Below, one piece after another: positions 26,134 through 34,282 of a stretch of 64,000 nucleotides of DNA; the stretch's first letter is position 1; each line of letters opens with the position of its first letter. Where the stretch lies: NCBI RefSeq assembly GCF_002860255.1, contig NZ_PGVE01000012.1:186001-250000 (forward strand), in the 5' to 3' direction. This DNA is from Neobacillus cucumis (GTDB lineage Bacteria; Bacillota; Bacilli; Bacillales; Cytobacillaceae). A program made the translations under genes and the position numbers. Below the pieces are notes generated by a model. The model was not told the DNA's origin. It saw only the letters and a list, made by a program, of their open reading frames with translations, and made no database searches.

Positions 26134-27075
26134 TCATCTCACACTTATATCCACGTGTTCTAACCATTTTAACTCATCTTTCGTTAAAACAATTTGGGAG
26201 CCTTCGTAACACGAGTTCAACTCCTCTTCATTTTGAGCACCGATAAGGGCACAGGTTGGAAATGGCTGATTAAGCACATAAGCAAGAGCAATTTGAATGG
26301 TACTGACACCTTTTTCTTTCGCCAATTGTTCCGCACGGCGAAGACGTTCCCAATTCTCCTCACTGTAAAAAACGCGAACAAGATCTTCATTGCTTCGATC
26401 TTCCGGCGTGAAGCGGCCAGTAAAGAAACCCCTCGCTTGGGAAGACCACGAAAGAATAGGGAGCTGATATTTTTCATGCCATTCACAATCCGCGGCATCA
26501 GCTGATACGCAGCCTGCCCAAAAAGGTTCTTTCGCTTTCGCTAAACTTAAATTTGGACTACTAAAAGTAAATCCGACTAACCCATTAGCTGCTGCATATT
26601 CATTCGCTTCCTGCAGCCGTTCGACCGTCCAATTTGACCCGCCAATTGCCTTAATTCTTCCTGCGGCAATATGTTCATTTAAAGCATCCATAATAACACT
26701 GACTGGGACATTTGGGTCATCACGATGCAACGCATATAAATCGATATAATCTGTACCAAGCCTTTCTAAGCTCTCAAAAAGATCCCTTGAAATGGCATCA
26801 GGATTGACACGAGGGCCATTCTGGTCGTGATGAGCCCCTTTTGTTAAAATAACGACATCTTTACGATTGTTCCGTTCTTTCATCCACTGACCTATCGCCA
26901 GTTCACTCTCCCCGCCACAGTAAATATGAGCCGTGTCAATCGTATTCCCGCCTATGGCAAAATACCGGTCCAGCACCTGGCAAACTTTTTCATAAACACT
27001 TGGCCTAAAATAATCAGAGCCTTGTATTAGAGTTGTTATTGGTTTTGATAACCCTGGAATAGTAATCGTTTTCAT
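26134..27075 (-). CDS. Aldo/keto reductase
   Basis: This 313-aa NADPH-dependent TIM-barrel oxidoreductase carries the family motifs NTIDTAHIYCGGESELAIG (near 43-61, with catalytic Asp and Tyr), VILTKGAHH (Lys near 74, His following) and a C-terminal cofactor-binding segment (ALIGAQNEEEL). ATG 27075 has GGGAGG 8 bases upstream; an ATG ten codons earlier would overlap the upstream gene and lacks a Shine-Dalgarno. It is 19 bases downstream of the Gfo/Idh/MocA gene, so both are probably cotranscribed and act on related sugar-type substrates. The substrate is unknown. Confidence 0.85.
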   Translation of the reverse strand: MKTITIPGLSKPITTLIQGSDYFRPSVYEKVCQVLDRYFAIGGNTIDTAHIYCGGESELAIGQWMKERNNRKDVVILTKGAHHDQNGPRVNPDAISRDLFESLERLGTDYIDLYALHRDDPNVPVSVIMDALNEHIAAGRIKAIGGSNWTVERLQEANEYAAANGLVGFTFSSPNLSLAKAKEPFWAGCVSADAADCEWHEKYQLPILSWSSQARGFFTGRFTPEDRSNEDLVRVFYSEENWERLRRAEQLAKEKGVSTIQIALAYVLNQPFPTCALIGAQNEEELNSCYEGSQIVLTKDELKWLEHVDISVR

Positions 27076-27094
27076 TCCTTCTACCTCCCATTTC

Positions 27095-28090
27095 TCATAA
27101 TTCAACCCGGCGGCGTTCTTTTGCTGATGTTAAACAAGCATCTAATACTTTCATATTCAGCACGGCATCGGTGGCTGGAAAAGGAAGCGGTTCTCCCTTT
27201 CGAATGCTTCTTCCGATTGCATCTGCTTGTAAGGCATATTGATTCAAATGCGGAACTTCCACCTCTCTCTTCCCATCCTTTGTATAGACAAAAAAGTGAT
27301 CTCCTTCATCCTGATTAACGACAAATGCGCTTGGAACTTCGATTCGTCCTTCTGTTCCCAAAATTTCGAGCGTATTTCTAAATGCTGCCCACATGCCGCA
27401 ATCAAAGGTTAAAGCTACACCTCTATTAAACTCCAAAATGCCTGAGGCCATCATATCAACAGAATCGTGGTCTTCAGACAATAAAGCATGAACCGTTGCA
27501 GCTTGCGGTTCTTCGTTTAACAACAAGCGTGCTGCACTAATCGGATAAACGCCAACATCATATAACGAGCCGCCGCCCCACTCTTGTTTATAACGAATAT
27601 TGTTCCTGTCCTTTGCATTGTTGAAGGTAAAGGTGCCATGGATTCCACGTAGCTCGCCAATCTCACCCGATTGAATAATGTCACGAATCGTGTGATACCG
27701 TGGATGATACCGGTACATAAAGGCTTCAGCTAAAATAACGCCTGCTTTTTCGGAAGCCTCTGCCATTTCTTGTGCTTCATCTGCATTGATTGCTAATGGC
27801 TTTTCACATAATACATGTTTGCCTGCCTCCATTGCACGTATAGCCCATTCTTTATGCAAATGGTTAGGAAGAGGAATGTAAACGGCTTCAATAGTTGGAT
27901 CAGCAAGTAATTCTTCATAACTTCCATATGCTGTCGGTATATTCAATTCCTTCGCTGTTTGCCTGGCCTTGTCCAATCCACGGCTGGCGATCGCAGCGAC
28001 TTCTCCGGTTTCAGATTGCTGGATTCCAGGTATAACCGCGCGCTTCGCAATTCCAGCACATCCGATAATCCCCCAACGAATTTTTTTCAT
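27095..28090 (-). CDS. Gfo/Idh/MocA family oxidoreductase
   Basis: This 331-aa NAD(P)-dependent sugar dehydrogenase-like protein has the Rossmann motif GIIGCAGIAKRAV (8-20), the signature GKHVLCEKPLAIN with the catalytic-type Lys of EKP (near 97), and GGGSLYDVGVYPISAARLL (near 170-188), where Asp and the GVYP His-equivalent region form the active site. Related proteins oxidise inositol, glucose derivatives or dihydrodiols. It shares a transcript with the aldo/keto reductase and is divergent from an AraC regulator, which probably controls both. Confidence 0.85.
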   Translation of the reverse strand: MKKIRWGIIGCAGIAKRAVIPGIQQSETGEVAAIASRGLDKARQTAKELNIPTAYGSYEELLADPTIEAVYIPLPNHLHKEWAIRAMEAGKHVLCEKPLAINADEAQEMAEASEKAGVILAEAFMYRYHPRYHTIRDIIQSGEIGELRGIHGTFTFNNAKDRNNIRYKQEWGGGSLYDVGVYPISAARLLLNEEPQAATVHALLSEDHDSVDMMASGILEFNRGVALTFDCGMWAAFRNTLEILGTEGRIEVPSAFVVNQDEGDHFFVYTKDGKREVEVPHLNQYALQADAIGRSIRKGEPLPFPATDAVLNMKVLDACLTSAKERRRVEL

Positions 28091-28215
28091 TCGGATTCAC
28101 TCCTTTAAGGAAATATAATACTATATTGTCATTATATTAAACTCATAATAAAATAAAAATAACATCTTTTTGTCCTACATATGAAACAATATTGCTATGA
28201 AAAGAGTGATGGCAA

Positions 28216-29064
28216 GTGCAAAGACAATATTTATTACCTACACTCAATGATCATGAATATATGGTACTTCCCGAATCAATTGGATTATATTGGGATGAAC
28301 CCGAGCATCAGGTAGACCGAAAAGTGGGAACACTTAATAATTTTAGTATTCATTTTGTTCTCTCGGGATCTGGATTTGTAGAAATGGATGGAAAACAGTA
28401 TTCTTTGAAGCGCGGGGATGCTTTTTTGTATTTTCCTATGCAGGAGCAGCGATATTACAGCAGCCGACATGACCCTTGGACGATTCGCTGGGTTCATTTT
28501 TATGGAAGTGTCCTCCATCCGTTTTTATCGGATAAAGGTTTTCATCGACATTCACTCTGGAATGTACAACATATTCAACCGTTAGAAGAAGCACATGAAC
28601 AGTTATTGCTTGAAGCAGAGAAAAATAGTTTTTTACATTTGTCCCGACTGTCCACCCTTACCTATACTTTTTTAATGGAGTTTATTACAAATGTGGTGCC
28701 TCGAACTTCTGATCGAAAGCAGGAATTAGATGATCGAATTCAAGGCTTACTCCCCGGGATGCAAAGTAAAGCATGTGAACCCTTTGAACTGGATTACTGG
28801 GCAAACCAAGCAGGTGTGAGCACCTATTACTTTTGCCGTCTTTTCAAACGAGCTACTCAAATGACACCCATGGCTTTTATTACTTTATGCCGCCTTCAAA
28901 TGAGTAAGCAATGGCTTCTGGACAATAAAGAAATGACGATCAAAGAAATTGCTCTAAAAGCAGGTTATCCAAGTATCAGTTATTTTAATAAACGTTTCCT
29001 AAAACATGAAGGAATGACACCTACCGATTACCGCGAGCTGTCTCCATTTAAAACATTGAAATAG
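28216..29064 (+). CDS. AraC-family transcriptional regulator
   Basis: This 282-aa regulator has an N-terminal cupin (about 40-105, FSIHFVLSGSGFVEMDGKQY, GDAFLYFPMQEQRYY) and a C-terminal AraC HTH domain (about 175-275, AGVSTYYFCRLFKRAT and ALKAGYPSISYFNKRFLKHE). The start is GTG 28216 with AGAGTGA 6 bases upstream. It is transcribed away from the Gfo/Idh/MocA and aldo/keto reductase genes across a 125-base gap, the usual layout for a local regulator. The inducer is unknown. Confidence 0.85.
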   Translation: MQRQYLLPTLNDHEYMVLPESIGLYWDEPEHQVDRKVGTLNNFSIHFVLSGSGFVEMDGKQYSLKRGDAFLYFPMQEQRYYSSRHDPWTIRWVHFYGSVLHPFLSDKGFHRHSLWNVQHIQPLEEAHEQLLLEAEKNSFLHLSRLSTLTYTFLMEFITNVVPRTSDRKQELDDRIQGLLPGMQSKACEPFELDYWANQAGVSTYYFCRLFKRATQMTPMAFITLCRLQMSKQWLLDNKEMTIKEIALKAGYPSISYFNKRFLKHEGMTPTDYRELSPFKTLK

Positions 29065-29098
29065 TTTCCCTAAAGGCTTTACAATACGTGTAAATTAA

Positions 29099-29140
29099 GA
29101 AAAACTCGTCAATATCTCCATGTAATTGACGAGTTTTTGT
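29099..29140 (+). terminator. Terminator of the AraC gene
   Basis: AAAACTCGTCAAT and ATTGACGAGTTTT form a 13-bp stem with flanking A/T runs. Confidence 0.85.
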
Positions 29141-29167
29141 GATTACCCAATGTAGGTTCTATCAAAT

Positions 29168-29193
29168 GTTTCGAGTTATGAGTACTTGGGTAG
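29168..29193 (+). promoter_or_regulatory. Sigma-B-like promoter of the YsnF-type gene
   Basis: GTTTCG (-35) and GGGTAG (-10) are 14 bases apart, against the sigma-B consensus GTTTAA-N12-15-GGGTAT. The -10 lies 64 bases before the GTG start of a general-stress-type protein, which fits its expected regulation. Confidence 0.6.
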
Positions 29194-29257
29194 ACATTAA
29201 ATACCCCTTAGATGTAATTAATTTACTGTATTAGTATATTATAGGAGGCATGGTAGA

Positions 29258-30400
29258 GTGAGGATGGAAAAAAGAATCATTGGAACATTTAATTCTGAGC
29301 AAGAAGTCATGTTTGCGATCGAAGAATTGAAACGTAAGGGTTATCGTGAAACAGATATGATGGTTGTGGCAAAGTATCGAAGTGACATTCCGTTGATTAC
29401 TTCCCAAACTGGAGTAATGGTAGAAGCAGATATACAAGTGAATACTTTAGCTGGTGTCATGATGCAAAACTTTTTTTCCTTAATGATGGTAGGAATGGGT
29501 GGAAGCCCATCAAGCGCTGTGTCTAGCAGGCTTATGGAAAGGGGACTACCATTATATACGGCAAAACAGTGTGAAAAGGAAATAAATATTAATGGAAAAA
29601 TCATCTTGCTGGCTGATACGAAAATAAATAACGACGGCCCTATTACTGAAGCACAATTTGAGACCGAAAAAACAACAGCTATCCGACTTCGTGAAGAACA
29701 GCTTGATGTTACAAAAGAGCGAGTCCAAGTCGGAGAATTACAGCTCCATAAAGAAGTAGTGGAGGAACAGCAAACTATTTATGTTCCCCTAACTCGAGAA
29801 GAAGTATATATTGAGCGACGTCCTGTCATTGATGGAAAGGTCGATGGCAAATCATTTACAGAGAATGAAATCATTCGTATTCCCATTACGGAAGAACGAA
29901 TAGAAGTAACGAAAACACCTGTAGTCGTTGAAGAAGTGATTGTAGGCAAGCGAAAAATTCAAGAAACAAAACAGGTACAAGATATCATTAGAAAAGAAAA
30001 AGCACGAATTGAGGAGCGTTCTGTCCCATCGGCAACGGAAGCAGTCACGCTACTCAAGGCCGTTAAGGCGCAAGAAGAAGTTATGACGGAAAGCCCAGAT
30101 ATTTTGATAGTGGAAGGAAATCCCGATATTGAGAGTATAATGAAGGAGGATAAAAAAGAAGATACCCGCGAAAAACGCACAGGCTCCCTTGTTGTTAAAG
30201 AAAAGATAAATAAACAAGAAGTATCTGGAAGTAATAAGGATAAAGCGAACGGGACATTAACAGATTCACCTGTTATGAAGGAAAATGAAAGTGAAAGTCA
30301 CGAACCGACTTCAGTAGCTAATGTGAACGAAGAAGCAATCCACAGCAACAAAAATTCTTCGAAAGAGGAAAATATTAGTAAGAAAAATAAGAAAAACTAG
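29258..30400 (+). CDS. YsnF/AvaK-domain (DUF2382) general stress protein
   Basis: This 380-aa protein has an N-terminal domain like general stress protein 17M (about 1-115, KRIIGTFNSEQEVMFAIEEL) and a DUF2382/YsnF domain (about 125-265) of amphipathic repeats such as LREEQLDVTKERVQVGEL, EEVYIERRPV and ITEERIEVTKTPVVVEE. The C-terminal 100 residues are charged, Ser/Asn/Lys-rich and probably disordered. AGGAGG is 9 bases upstream of GTG 29258, which is preferred over the ATG two codons on. The sigma-B-like promoter upstream supports a stress role. The molecular function of the family is unknown. Confidence 0.8.
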   Translation: MRMEKRIIGTFNSEQEVMFAIEELKRKGYRETDMMVVAKYRSDIPLITSQTGVMVEADIQVNTLAGVMMQNFFSLMMVGMGGSPSSAVSSRLMERGLPLYTAKQCEKEININGKIILLADTKINNDGPITEAQFETEKTTAIRLREEQLDVTKERVQVGELQLHKEVVEEQQTIYVPLTREEVYIERRPVIDGKVDGKSFTENEIIRIPITEERIEVTKTPVVVEEVIVGKRKIQETKQVQDIIRKEKARIEERSVPSATEAVTLLKAVKAQEEVMTESPDILIVEGNPDIESIMKEDKKEDTREKRTGSLVVKEKINKQEVSGSNKDKANGTLTDSPVMKENESESHEPTSVANVNEEAIHSNKNSSKEENISKKNKKN

Positions 30401-30448
30401 CATACTAAAGAAAATAGATTGGATCGTCTGAAGTTTTAAAAAACTTTA

Positions 30449-30502
30449 AAAAAAGCTGATTTCAAGAGACTAAATTGTCAAGTTTTGAAATCAGCTTTTT
30501 CC
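30449..30502 (+). terminator. Terminator of the YsnF-type gene
   Basis: AAAAAGCTGATTTCAA pairs with TTGAAATCAGCTTTTT, a 16-bp stem with a 20-base loop. Confidence 0.85.
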
Positions 30503-30565
30503 AGTCGTCTGTTTAAAAAACTGTAAGATTTCCTACATGCGAGTCAACTGATAAAATGAATTTCC

Positions 30566-30778
30566 TTATTGACTCGAATCTCCATTATCACTTTGAGAAC
30601 CATCGTCTGTTTGAGAACCATCATCTGTTTTTGAGCCATCATCTGTTTTTGAGCCATCATCAGTTTGCTGGGTGTTTGGATCCTCCGTTTTTGAACTAGC
30701 ATTTGAGCATGCGGTAGCGGCTCCAAGTAACAACAATGCTGACATCAAAGCAAATAACCACTTTTTGAAAGTTTTCAT
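30566..30778 (-). CDS. Small lipoprotein with DDGS(K/Q)T repeats
   Basis: This 70-aa protein begins MKTFKKWLFALMSALLLL and has a lipobox LGAATAC, so Cys26 or so is the lipidated residue and the mature peptide is only about 45 residues. The mature part is acidic and made of six-residue repeats (DDGSKT, DDGSQT). ATG 30778 has AAGGAGG 7 bases upstream. It is probably a surface-exposed, disordered tether of unknown role. The stop codon lies within a GAGTCAA/TTGACTC hairpin (30541-30575). Confidence 0.7.
   Translation of the reverse strand: MKTFKKWLFALMSALLLLGAATACSNASSKTEDPNTQQTDDGSKTDDGSKTDDGSQTDDGSQSDNGDSSQ
30595..30668. repeat. 18-base tandem repeat inside the lipoprotein gene
   Basis: About four copies of an 18-base unit close to GAGCCATCATCTGTTTTT encode the DDGS(K/Q)T peptide repeats. 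Copy number is likely to vary between strains by slippage. Confidence 0.8.
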
Positions 30779-31026
30779 TTTTATTCCTCCTTGAATGCTT
30801 GCATTTTGTAGTACAGTCCTATCATACAAGCTTTCAAAGAAAAAAGAAGACGATTTTCCATATCTTAACATTATTAAACCATTTCATAAATTACTTGAAA
30901 TATTTATTATTCTAAATTTACAGACTATTAATATAAGTTACCTCAACTTAAATGATATCCTTTAATAAACCTATTCAAGTCTATCACTTTCCAAATTGGA
31001 TAGCCCAAATAAGATCATCGAGTCCT

Positions 31027-31680
31027 TTATTGATTCCTCGAACGCCGATTAAAATCCCTCTCAATCCCTTTTTTCCAGTTTCGATTGATCCTTTTACCGC
31101 TTCGAAGATCACTAACAGCTTCATTAACAGCTTCATAATTTAATTGCGTTCCACGTTCGTCGGCATGGTAATCCACTGCGAAGTCCTCATCAATTCCAAA
31201 ACGTGCAGCCATTGAGATGGCATCAATGTTAGCTCCAAGGAATAAGAACTCCCAGTCATACTTCTCTTTTTGGAACTGAACCATTCTTTTTATTTTTTCC
31301 GCTGTGTATTCCCGGCTGGCATTTTCCATCCCATCCGTAGTGATAACGAACAGTACCTTGTCTGCCCTTTCTTCTTCACTTGTTCTCTTTTGAAGATTGA
31401 CGATTTTTTGAATGGTAAATCCAATGGCATCAAATAACGCTGTACTGCCTCCTACCTCGTAATCCTTTTCAGTAAGCGGTGAAATGCCCTTTACATTGAT
31501 TCGATCATGTAATACTTCGTATCGGTGATCGAATAATACCGTTGTGACTATCGCTTTTCCTTCTGCTTTTTGCTGTTTCTTAAGCATGGCATTAAAGCCG
31601 CCAATGGTATCTGCTTCAAGCCCTGCCATTGAGCCGCTTTTATCTAAAATAAATACTAATTCAGTTACATTCCTTTTCAT
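31027..31680 (-). CDS. von Willebrand factor A domain protein
   Basis: This 217-aa protein is essentially one vWA domain. The MIDAS metal site is complete: DKSGSM (about 13-18), the Thr in GGSTALFDAIG near 77-87 and the Asp of TTDGMENAS near 113-121. There is no signal peptide, so it acts in the cytoplasm, like TerY-type vWA proteins. ATG 31680 has CGGAGG 9 bases upstream. It lies 78 bases after the macro-domain gene on the same strand, and the two probably act together. Confidence 0.82.
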   Translation of the reverse strand: MKRNVTELVFILDKSGSMAGLEADTIGGFNAMLKKQQKAEGKAIVTTVLFDHRYEVLHDRINVKGISPLTEKDYEVGGSTALFDAIGFTIQKIVNLQKRTSEEERADKVLFVITTDGMENASREYTAEKIKRMVQFQKEKYDWEFLFLGANIDAISMAARFGIDEDFAVDYHADERGTQLNYEAVNEAVSDLRSGKRINRNWKKGIERDFNRRSRNQ

Positions 31681-31758
31681 GAATCATCATCCTCCGTTAC
31701 TTGATAATGAAAGAATATCATTCATCAGAAACGAAATGGTCGCTTGGAAAGCGACATT

Positions 31759-32760
31759 TTAAGCTCCGAGCAATGGCTGATCGAAAGTAAATAAAGCTTC
31801 ATTGATTTCATGAATATTGAAATTCGCTTGTTGAATAAAGAACTCAATAATCACATCGAATTTACTGCTGCGGGATAACGTATATCCGGCAGCTTCGAGC
31901 AGTTGATTCGTTTCCTCTAGACTTAATTGTAACGCAATCGCAAAAGCAACAGCGGTTTTCTTTTTCGGAGTATAATCGTCTTCCTTGCGAATTTTGGAGA
32001 ATAACCTCCTGTCGATATTAGCCCGTTTATACGTATCCACATCCGTCATCCCTTTTTCATCAATCAAACGAAGCAGCCGATCTGAAAAAGTTTCATCTAG
32101 CTGGTCTAGCAAATCTACTAATTCTAATTCATATTGTGCTTCTGCAAAATACTCAATAACTTCTTCTTCCTGCTCTGAATCTAATAAATAGGGCTCTTCT
32201 CTTTTTCTACTAAAAGTAATTTCGGATTCCTCTACATAATGTTCATTTATATATTCATTAATAGAGGTAAATAATTTTTTACTTAACCCGAAGGAACTCT
32301 TATCAAAAACCACTAGATAAACGAGCATGTCATGGTTCATCAGAAAAGAACTGATGGCGGATACCGCTATCTGCAATGCTTCTTCTTTTGGATAACCATA
32401 AATGCCAGTCGAAATGAAAGGAAAGGCAATCGATTCACATTGATGAGCTCTCGCCAGCTTCAAGGAGTTAAGATAACAGTCATTTAATAGGGCAGCTTCA
32501 TGATGGGTGCCTCCCTGCCAAATAGGTCCAGGCGTATGAATGATATATTTGGCATTCAAGTTAAACCCATCCGTAATCACCGCTTCTCCTGTCTTGCAGC
32601 CACCTATTCTTTTACAAGCTGCTTGCAACTCACTGGCCCCGGCCGCCCGAAAAATAGCTCCACATACACCCCCGCCCATCTTCAGCCCTGAATTCGCAGC
32701 ATTCACAATCACATCAACATCCATCTTCGTAAGATCATTTCGAACAATCTCAAACGGCAT
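31759..32760 (-). CDS. Macro domain protein with C-terminal helical DNA-binding-like domain
   Basis: This 333-aa protein has an N-terminal macro domain (about 1-170) with the ADP-ribose-binding motifs DVIVNAANSGLKMGGGVCGA (17-36) and PFISTGIYGYPKEEA (near 113-127). Macro domains bind or hydrolyse ADP-ribose derivatives such as O-acetyl-ADP-ribose or ADP-ribosyl-protein. The C-terminal part (about 245-333) contains ANIDRRLFSKIRKEDDYTPK and AIALQLSLEETNQLLEAAGY, a helical Xre-like module known in other macro proteins. ATG 32760 is chosen over the adjacent GTG; AAGAGG lies 9 bases upstream. It precedes the vWA gene, suggesting a two-gene ADP-ribose-related stress module. Confidence 0.82.
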   Translation of the reverse strand: MPFEIVRNDLTKMDVDVIVNAANSGLKMGGGVCGAIFRAAGASELQAACKRIGGCKTGEAVITDGFNLNAKYIIHTPGPIWQGGTHHEAALLNDCYLNSLKLARAHQCESIAFPFISTGIYGYPKEEALQIAVSAISSFLMNHDMLVYLVVFDKSSFGLSKKLFTSINEYINEHYVEESEITFSRKREEPYLLDSEQEEEVIEYFAEAQYELELVDLLDQLDETFSDRLLRLIDEKGMTDVDTYKRANIDRRLFSKIRKEDDYTPKKKTAVAFAIALQLSLEETNQLLEAAGYTLSRSSKFDVIIEFFIQQANFNIHEINEALFTFDQPLLGA

Positions 32761-32781
32761 CACACTCTACCTCTTTTCTTT

Positions 32782-32810
32782 GGAAGCATGGGGACGGTTC
32801 TCGTGCTTCC
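32782..32810. repeat. REP-like hairpin, copy 2
   Basis: GGAAGCA...TGCTTCC encloses the shared core GGGGACGGTTCTCGTG. It lies just upstream of the macro-domain gene. Confidence 0.75.
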
Positions 32811-32865
32811 TACCCCTTGCATTGGATCAATCCGATTTCTATTTAATCTAATTATATACCACTAA

Positions 32866-32912
32866 AGAAGCATGGGGATGGTTCTTCTGCGGGTTCCCCG
32901 CTTTCTTTTTGG
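32866..32912. repeat. REP-like hairpin, copy 3 (diverged)
   Basis: AAGAAGCATGGGGATGGTTC begins the copy, and a GGTTCCCCGCTTTCTTT arm closes it. It differs from the others in the core (GGATGGTTCTTC) and is separated from copy 2 by about 55 bases. Confidence 0.6.
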
Positions 32913-32941
32913 AAAACAACAATTTTAGTAATATATTTTTT

Positions 32942-32978
32942 TGCAAACGTTCACATAAAATACTGGTAATCGCTTACA
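32942..32978. promoter_or_regulatory. Two cre-like operators before a 57-aa gene
   Basis: TGCAAACGTTCACA (32942-32955) and GGTAATCGCTTACA (32965-32978) each match the cre consensus at all but one position and are 23 bases apart centre to centre. They lie 50-85 bases upstream of ATG 33027. CcpA or another LacI-family repressor could bind both. Confidence 0.5.
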
Positions 32979-33026
32979 AAATCATATATAATTATATTAA
33001 AATTACAACTCGAAAGGTGAAACAGC

Positions 33027-33200
33027 ATGAAAGAATATATTTTTGTATTAGAAGAACCAGTAGGAACTAGAGAAATTAAGATCCTAGCATCAGGAATGAT
33101 GGATGCCTTCAAAAAAGCAAAGGAATTTCAAAAAAACATTGTCCAAGATACGAAAATGAAAGTCAAGATGATTTTAAAAGGTGTTAGATATACGGATTAA
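33027..33200 (+). CDS. Hypothetical small protein (57 aa)
   Basis: ATG 33027 follows AAAGGTGA by 6 bases. The protein (MKEYIFVLEEPVGTREIKIL ... MILKGVRYTD) has a beta-alpha-beta pattern with a basic amphipathic helix (DAFKKAKEFQKNIVQ). It is about the size of other small Bacillus proteins of unknown role and has no recognised family. A bidirectional terminator follows and two cre-like boxes precede it, so carbon control is possible. Confidence 0.6.
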   Translation: MKEYIFVLEEPVGTREIKILASGMMDAFKKAKEFQKNIVQDTKMKVKMILKGVRYTD

Positions 33201-33270
33201 GCAAGATAAAATTAGGTGAAAGGAACTATCCAAACCTTTATGATTTTATTGAGATTAATAGTAGATCAAT

Positions 33271-33315
33271 AAAGGAGACCACATTCGTTACTTATCGAAA
33301 TGTGATCTCCTTTCA
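33271..33315. terminator. Bidirectional terminator
   Basis: AAAGGAGACCACATTCG pairs with CGAAATGTGATCTCCTTT, with A/T flanks on both sides. It ends the 57-aa gene and the convergent sensory operon. Its stem is nearly the same as that of the hairpin at 40242-40288. Confidence 0.85.
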
Positions 33316-33334
33316 TTTTATCTTTTTAGAAACT

Positions 33335-34282
33335 CTAGTTTTTTAATATTCCATCTAAAAACTCGATTTTGCTTTGCGCATTATCCTTTGTAATAATGTC
33401 GACGCCACTGTTAATTTTCTTTTCTACACTTTGCCCTTTAACAGCCTTTAAGGCATTTTCCACACTTATATAGCCCATATCATATGGATTCTGGGCCACT
33501 GAGCCTTTCGACGTTCCATTTTTGACATACTTCAACATATCGATAATTCCGTCTGCCCCGACAACCGGTATATTTAAGCCTTTTTCATTTAAATATTTGA
33601 TGACTTCTAAAGCCATCCCGTCATTGGATGCAAAAACACCTTTAATATCAGGATCTTCTTTAAGCGCCTTAGAGATAAGTGCCTTAACTTCTGAATCGTT
33701 GCCATAATCAGGTATATTCCCGCCAATCGTATCAATACCAACTCGATGTAAAGCTTCTTTCGCTCCTCGAATCCGATCGACACTTACGGTATCCTCTGAA
33801 ACCCAGCCAGCAAGTGCTACCTTGTCACCAGGCTGCAGCTTCGAGGATAAAAGCTCCCCGGCTTTTTTACCTAATGATAAGTTATCGGTTCCAACAAACG
33901 ACGTTTGATCCGGCCAATTAACCTCCGTATCAACCAGCAACACCGGAATATGTTCCTTTTTAAATTCCTTTAAAATGGGTATAGATGCGTTAGGCCTTTG
34001 CGGAGAAAAGATCAATGCATCCGGTTTTTCCTTTAATACCTTTTTCAAAAGAGAGAGTTGATCCTCATTCTTTTGGTCAGGAGCATAAATTTTCCCCTTT
34101 ACTCCAAAGTTTTTAAACCCCTTTTCCATTCCAGAGGCCATGATATCCCAATACTCCGACTTTGACTCCTTCAAAACGACCGCAACAGTCGGTTTTTTTG
34201 CCGCGAAGGCTTTGTAAAAAAACCCTAGTAAACCACAGAAAAAGACGGCGGAAACAACTAAGATCAACCCTTTATTCTTCAC
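33335..34282 (-). CDS. Sugar-binding-protein-like (RbsB-type) membrane-tethered sensor component
   Basis: This 315-aa protein has one N-terminal hydrophobic segment (about 5-26) without a proper lipobox, then a periplasmic binding protein type 1 fold (Peripla_BP_4): PTVAVVLKESKSEYWDIMAS, DALIFSPQRPNASIPILKEF and VFASNDGMALEVIKYL. It should bind a sugar or autoinducer-like ligand outside the membrane. Its start overlaps the end of the upstream kinase gene by 4 bases, and no ABC transporter genes are near. It therefore more likely serves as a ligand sensor for the kinases than as a transport SBP. Confidence 0.78.
   Translation of the reverse strand: MKNKGLILVVSAVFFCGLLGFFYKAFAAKKPTVAVVLKESKSEYWDIMASGMEKGFKNFGVKGKIYAPDQKNEDQLSLLKKVLKEKPDALIFSPQRPNASIPILKEFKKEHIPVLLVDTEVNWPDQTSFVGTDNLSLGKKAGELLSSKLQPGDKVALAGWVSEDTVSVDRIRGAKEALHRVGIDTIGGNIPDYGNDSEVKALISKALKEDPDIKGVFASNDGMALEVIKYLNEKGLNIPVVGADGIIDMLKYVKNGTSKGSVAQNPYDMGYISVENALKAVKGQSVEKKINSGVDIITKDNAQSKIEFLDGILKN

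Noticed and set aside
30776..30880. Possible sigma-B promoter before the small lipoprotein gene
   Set aside because: GTTTAA is a perfect -35, but at 14 bases the -10 position reads GGAAAA instead of GGGTAT.
33335..34282. RbsB-like protein as lipoprotein of a ribose ABC transporter
   Set aside because: No lipobox and no ABC transporter genes; it overlaps a kinase gene, so a sensory role fits better.
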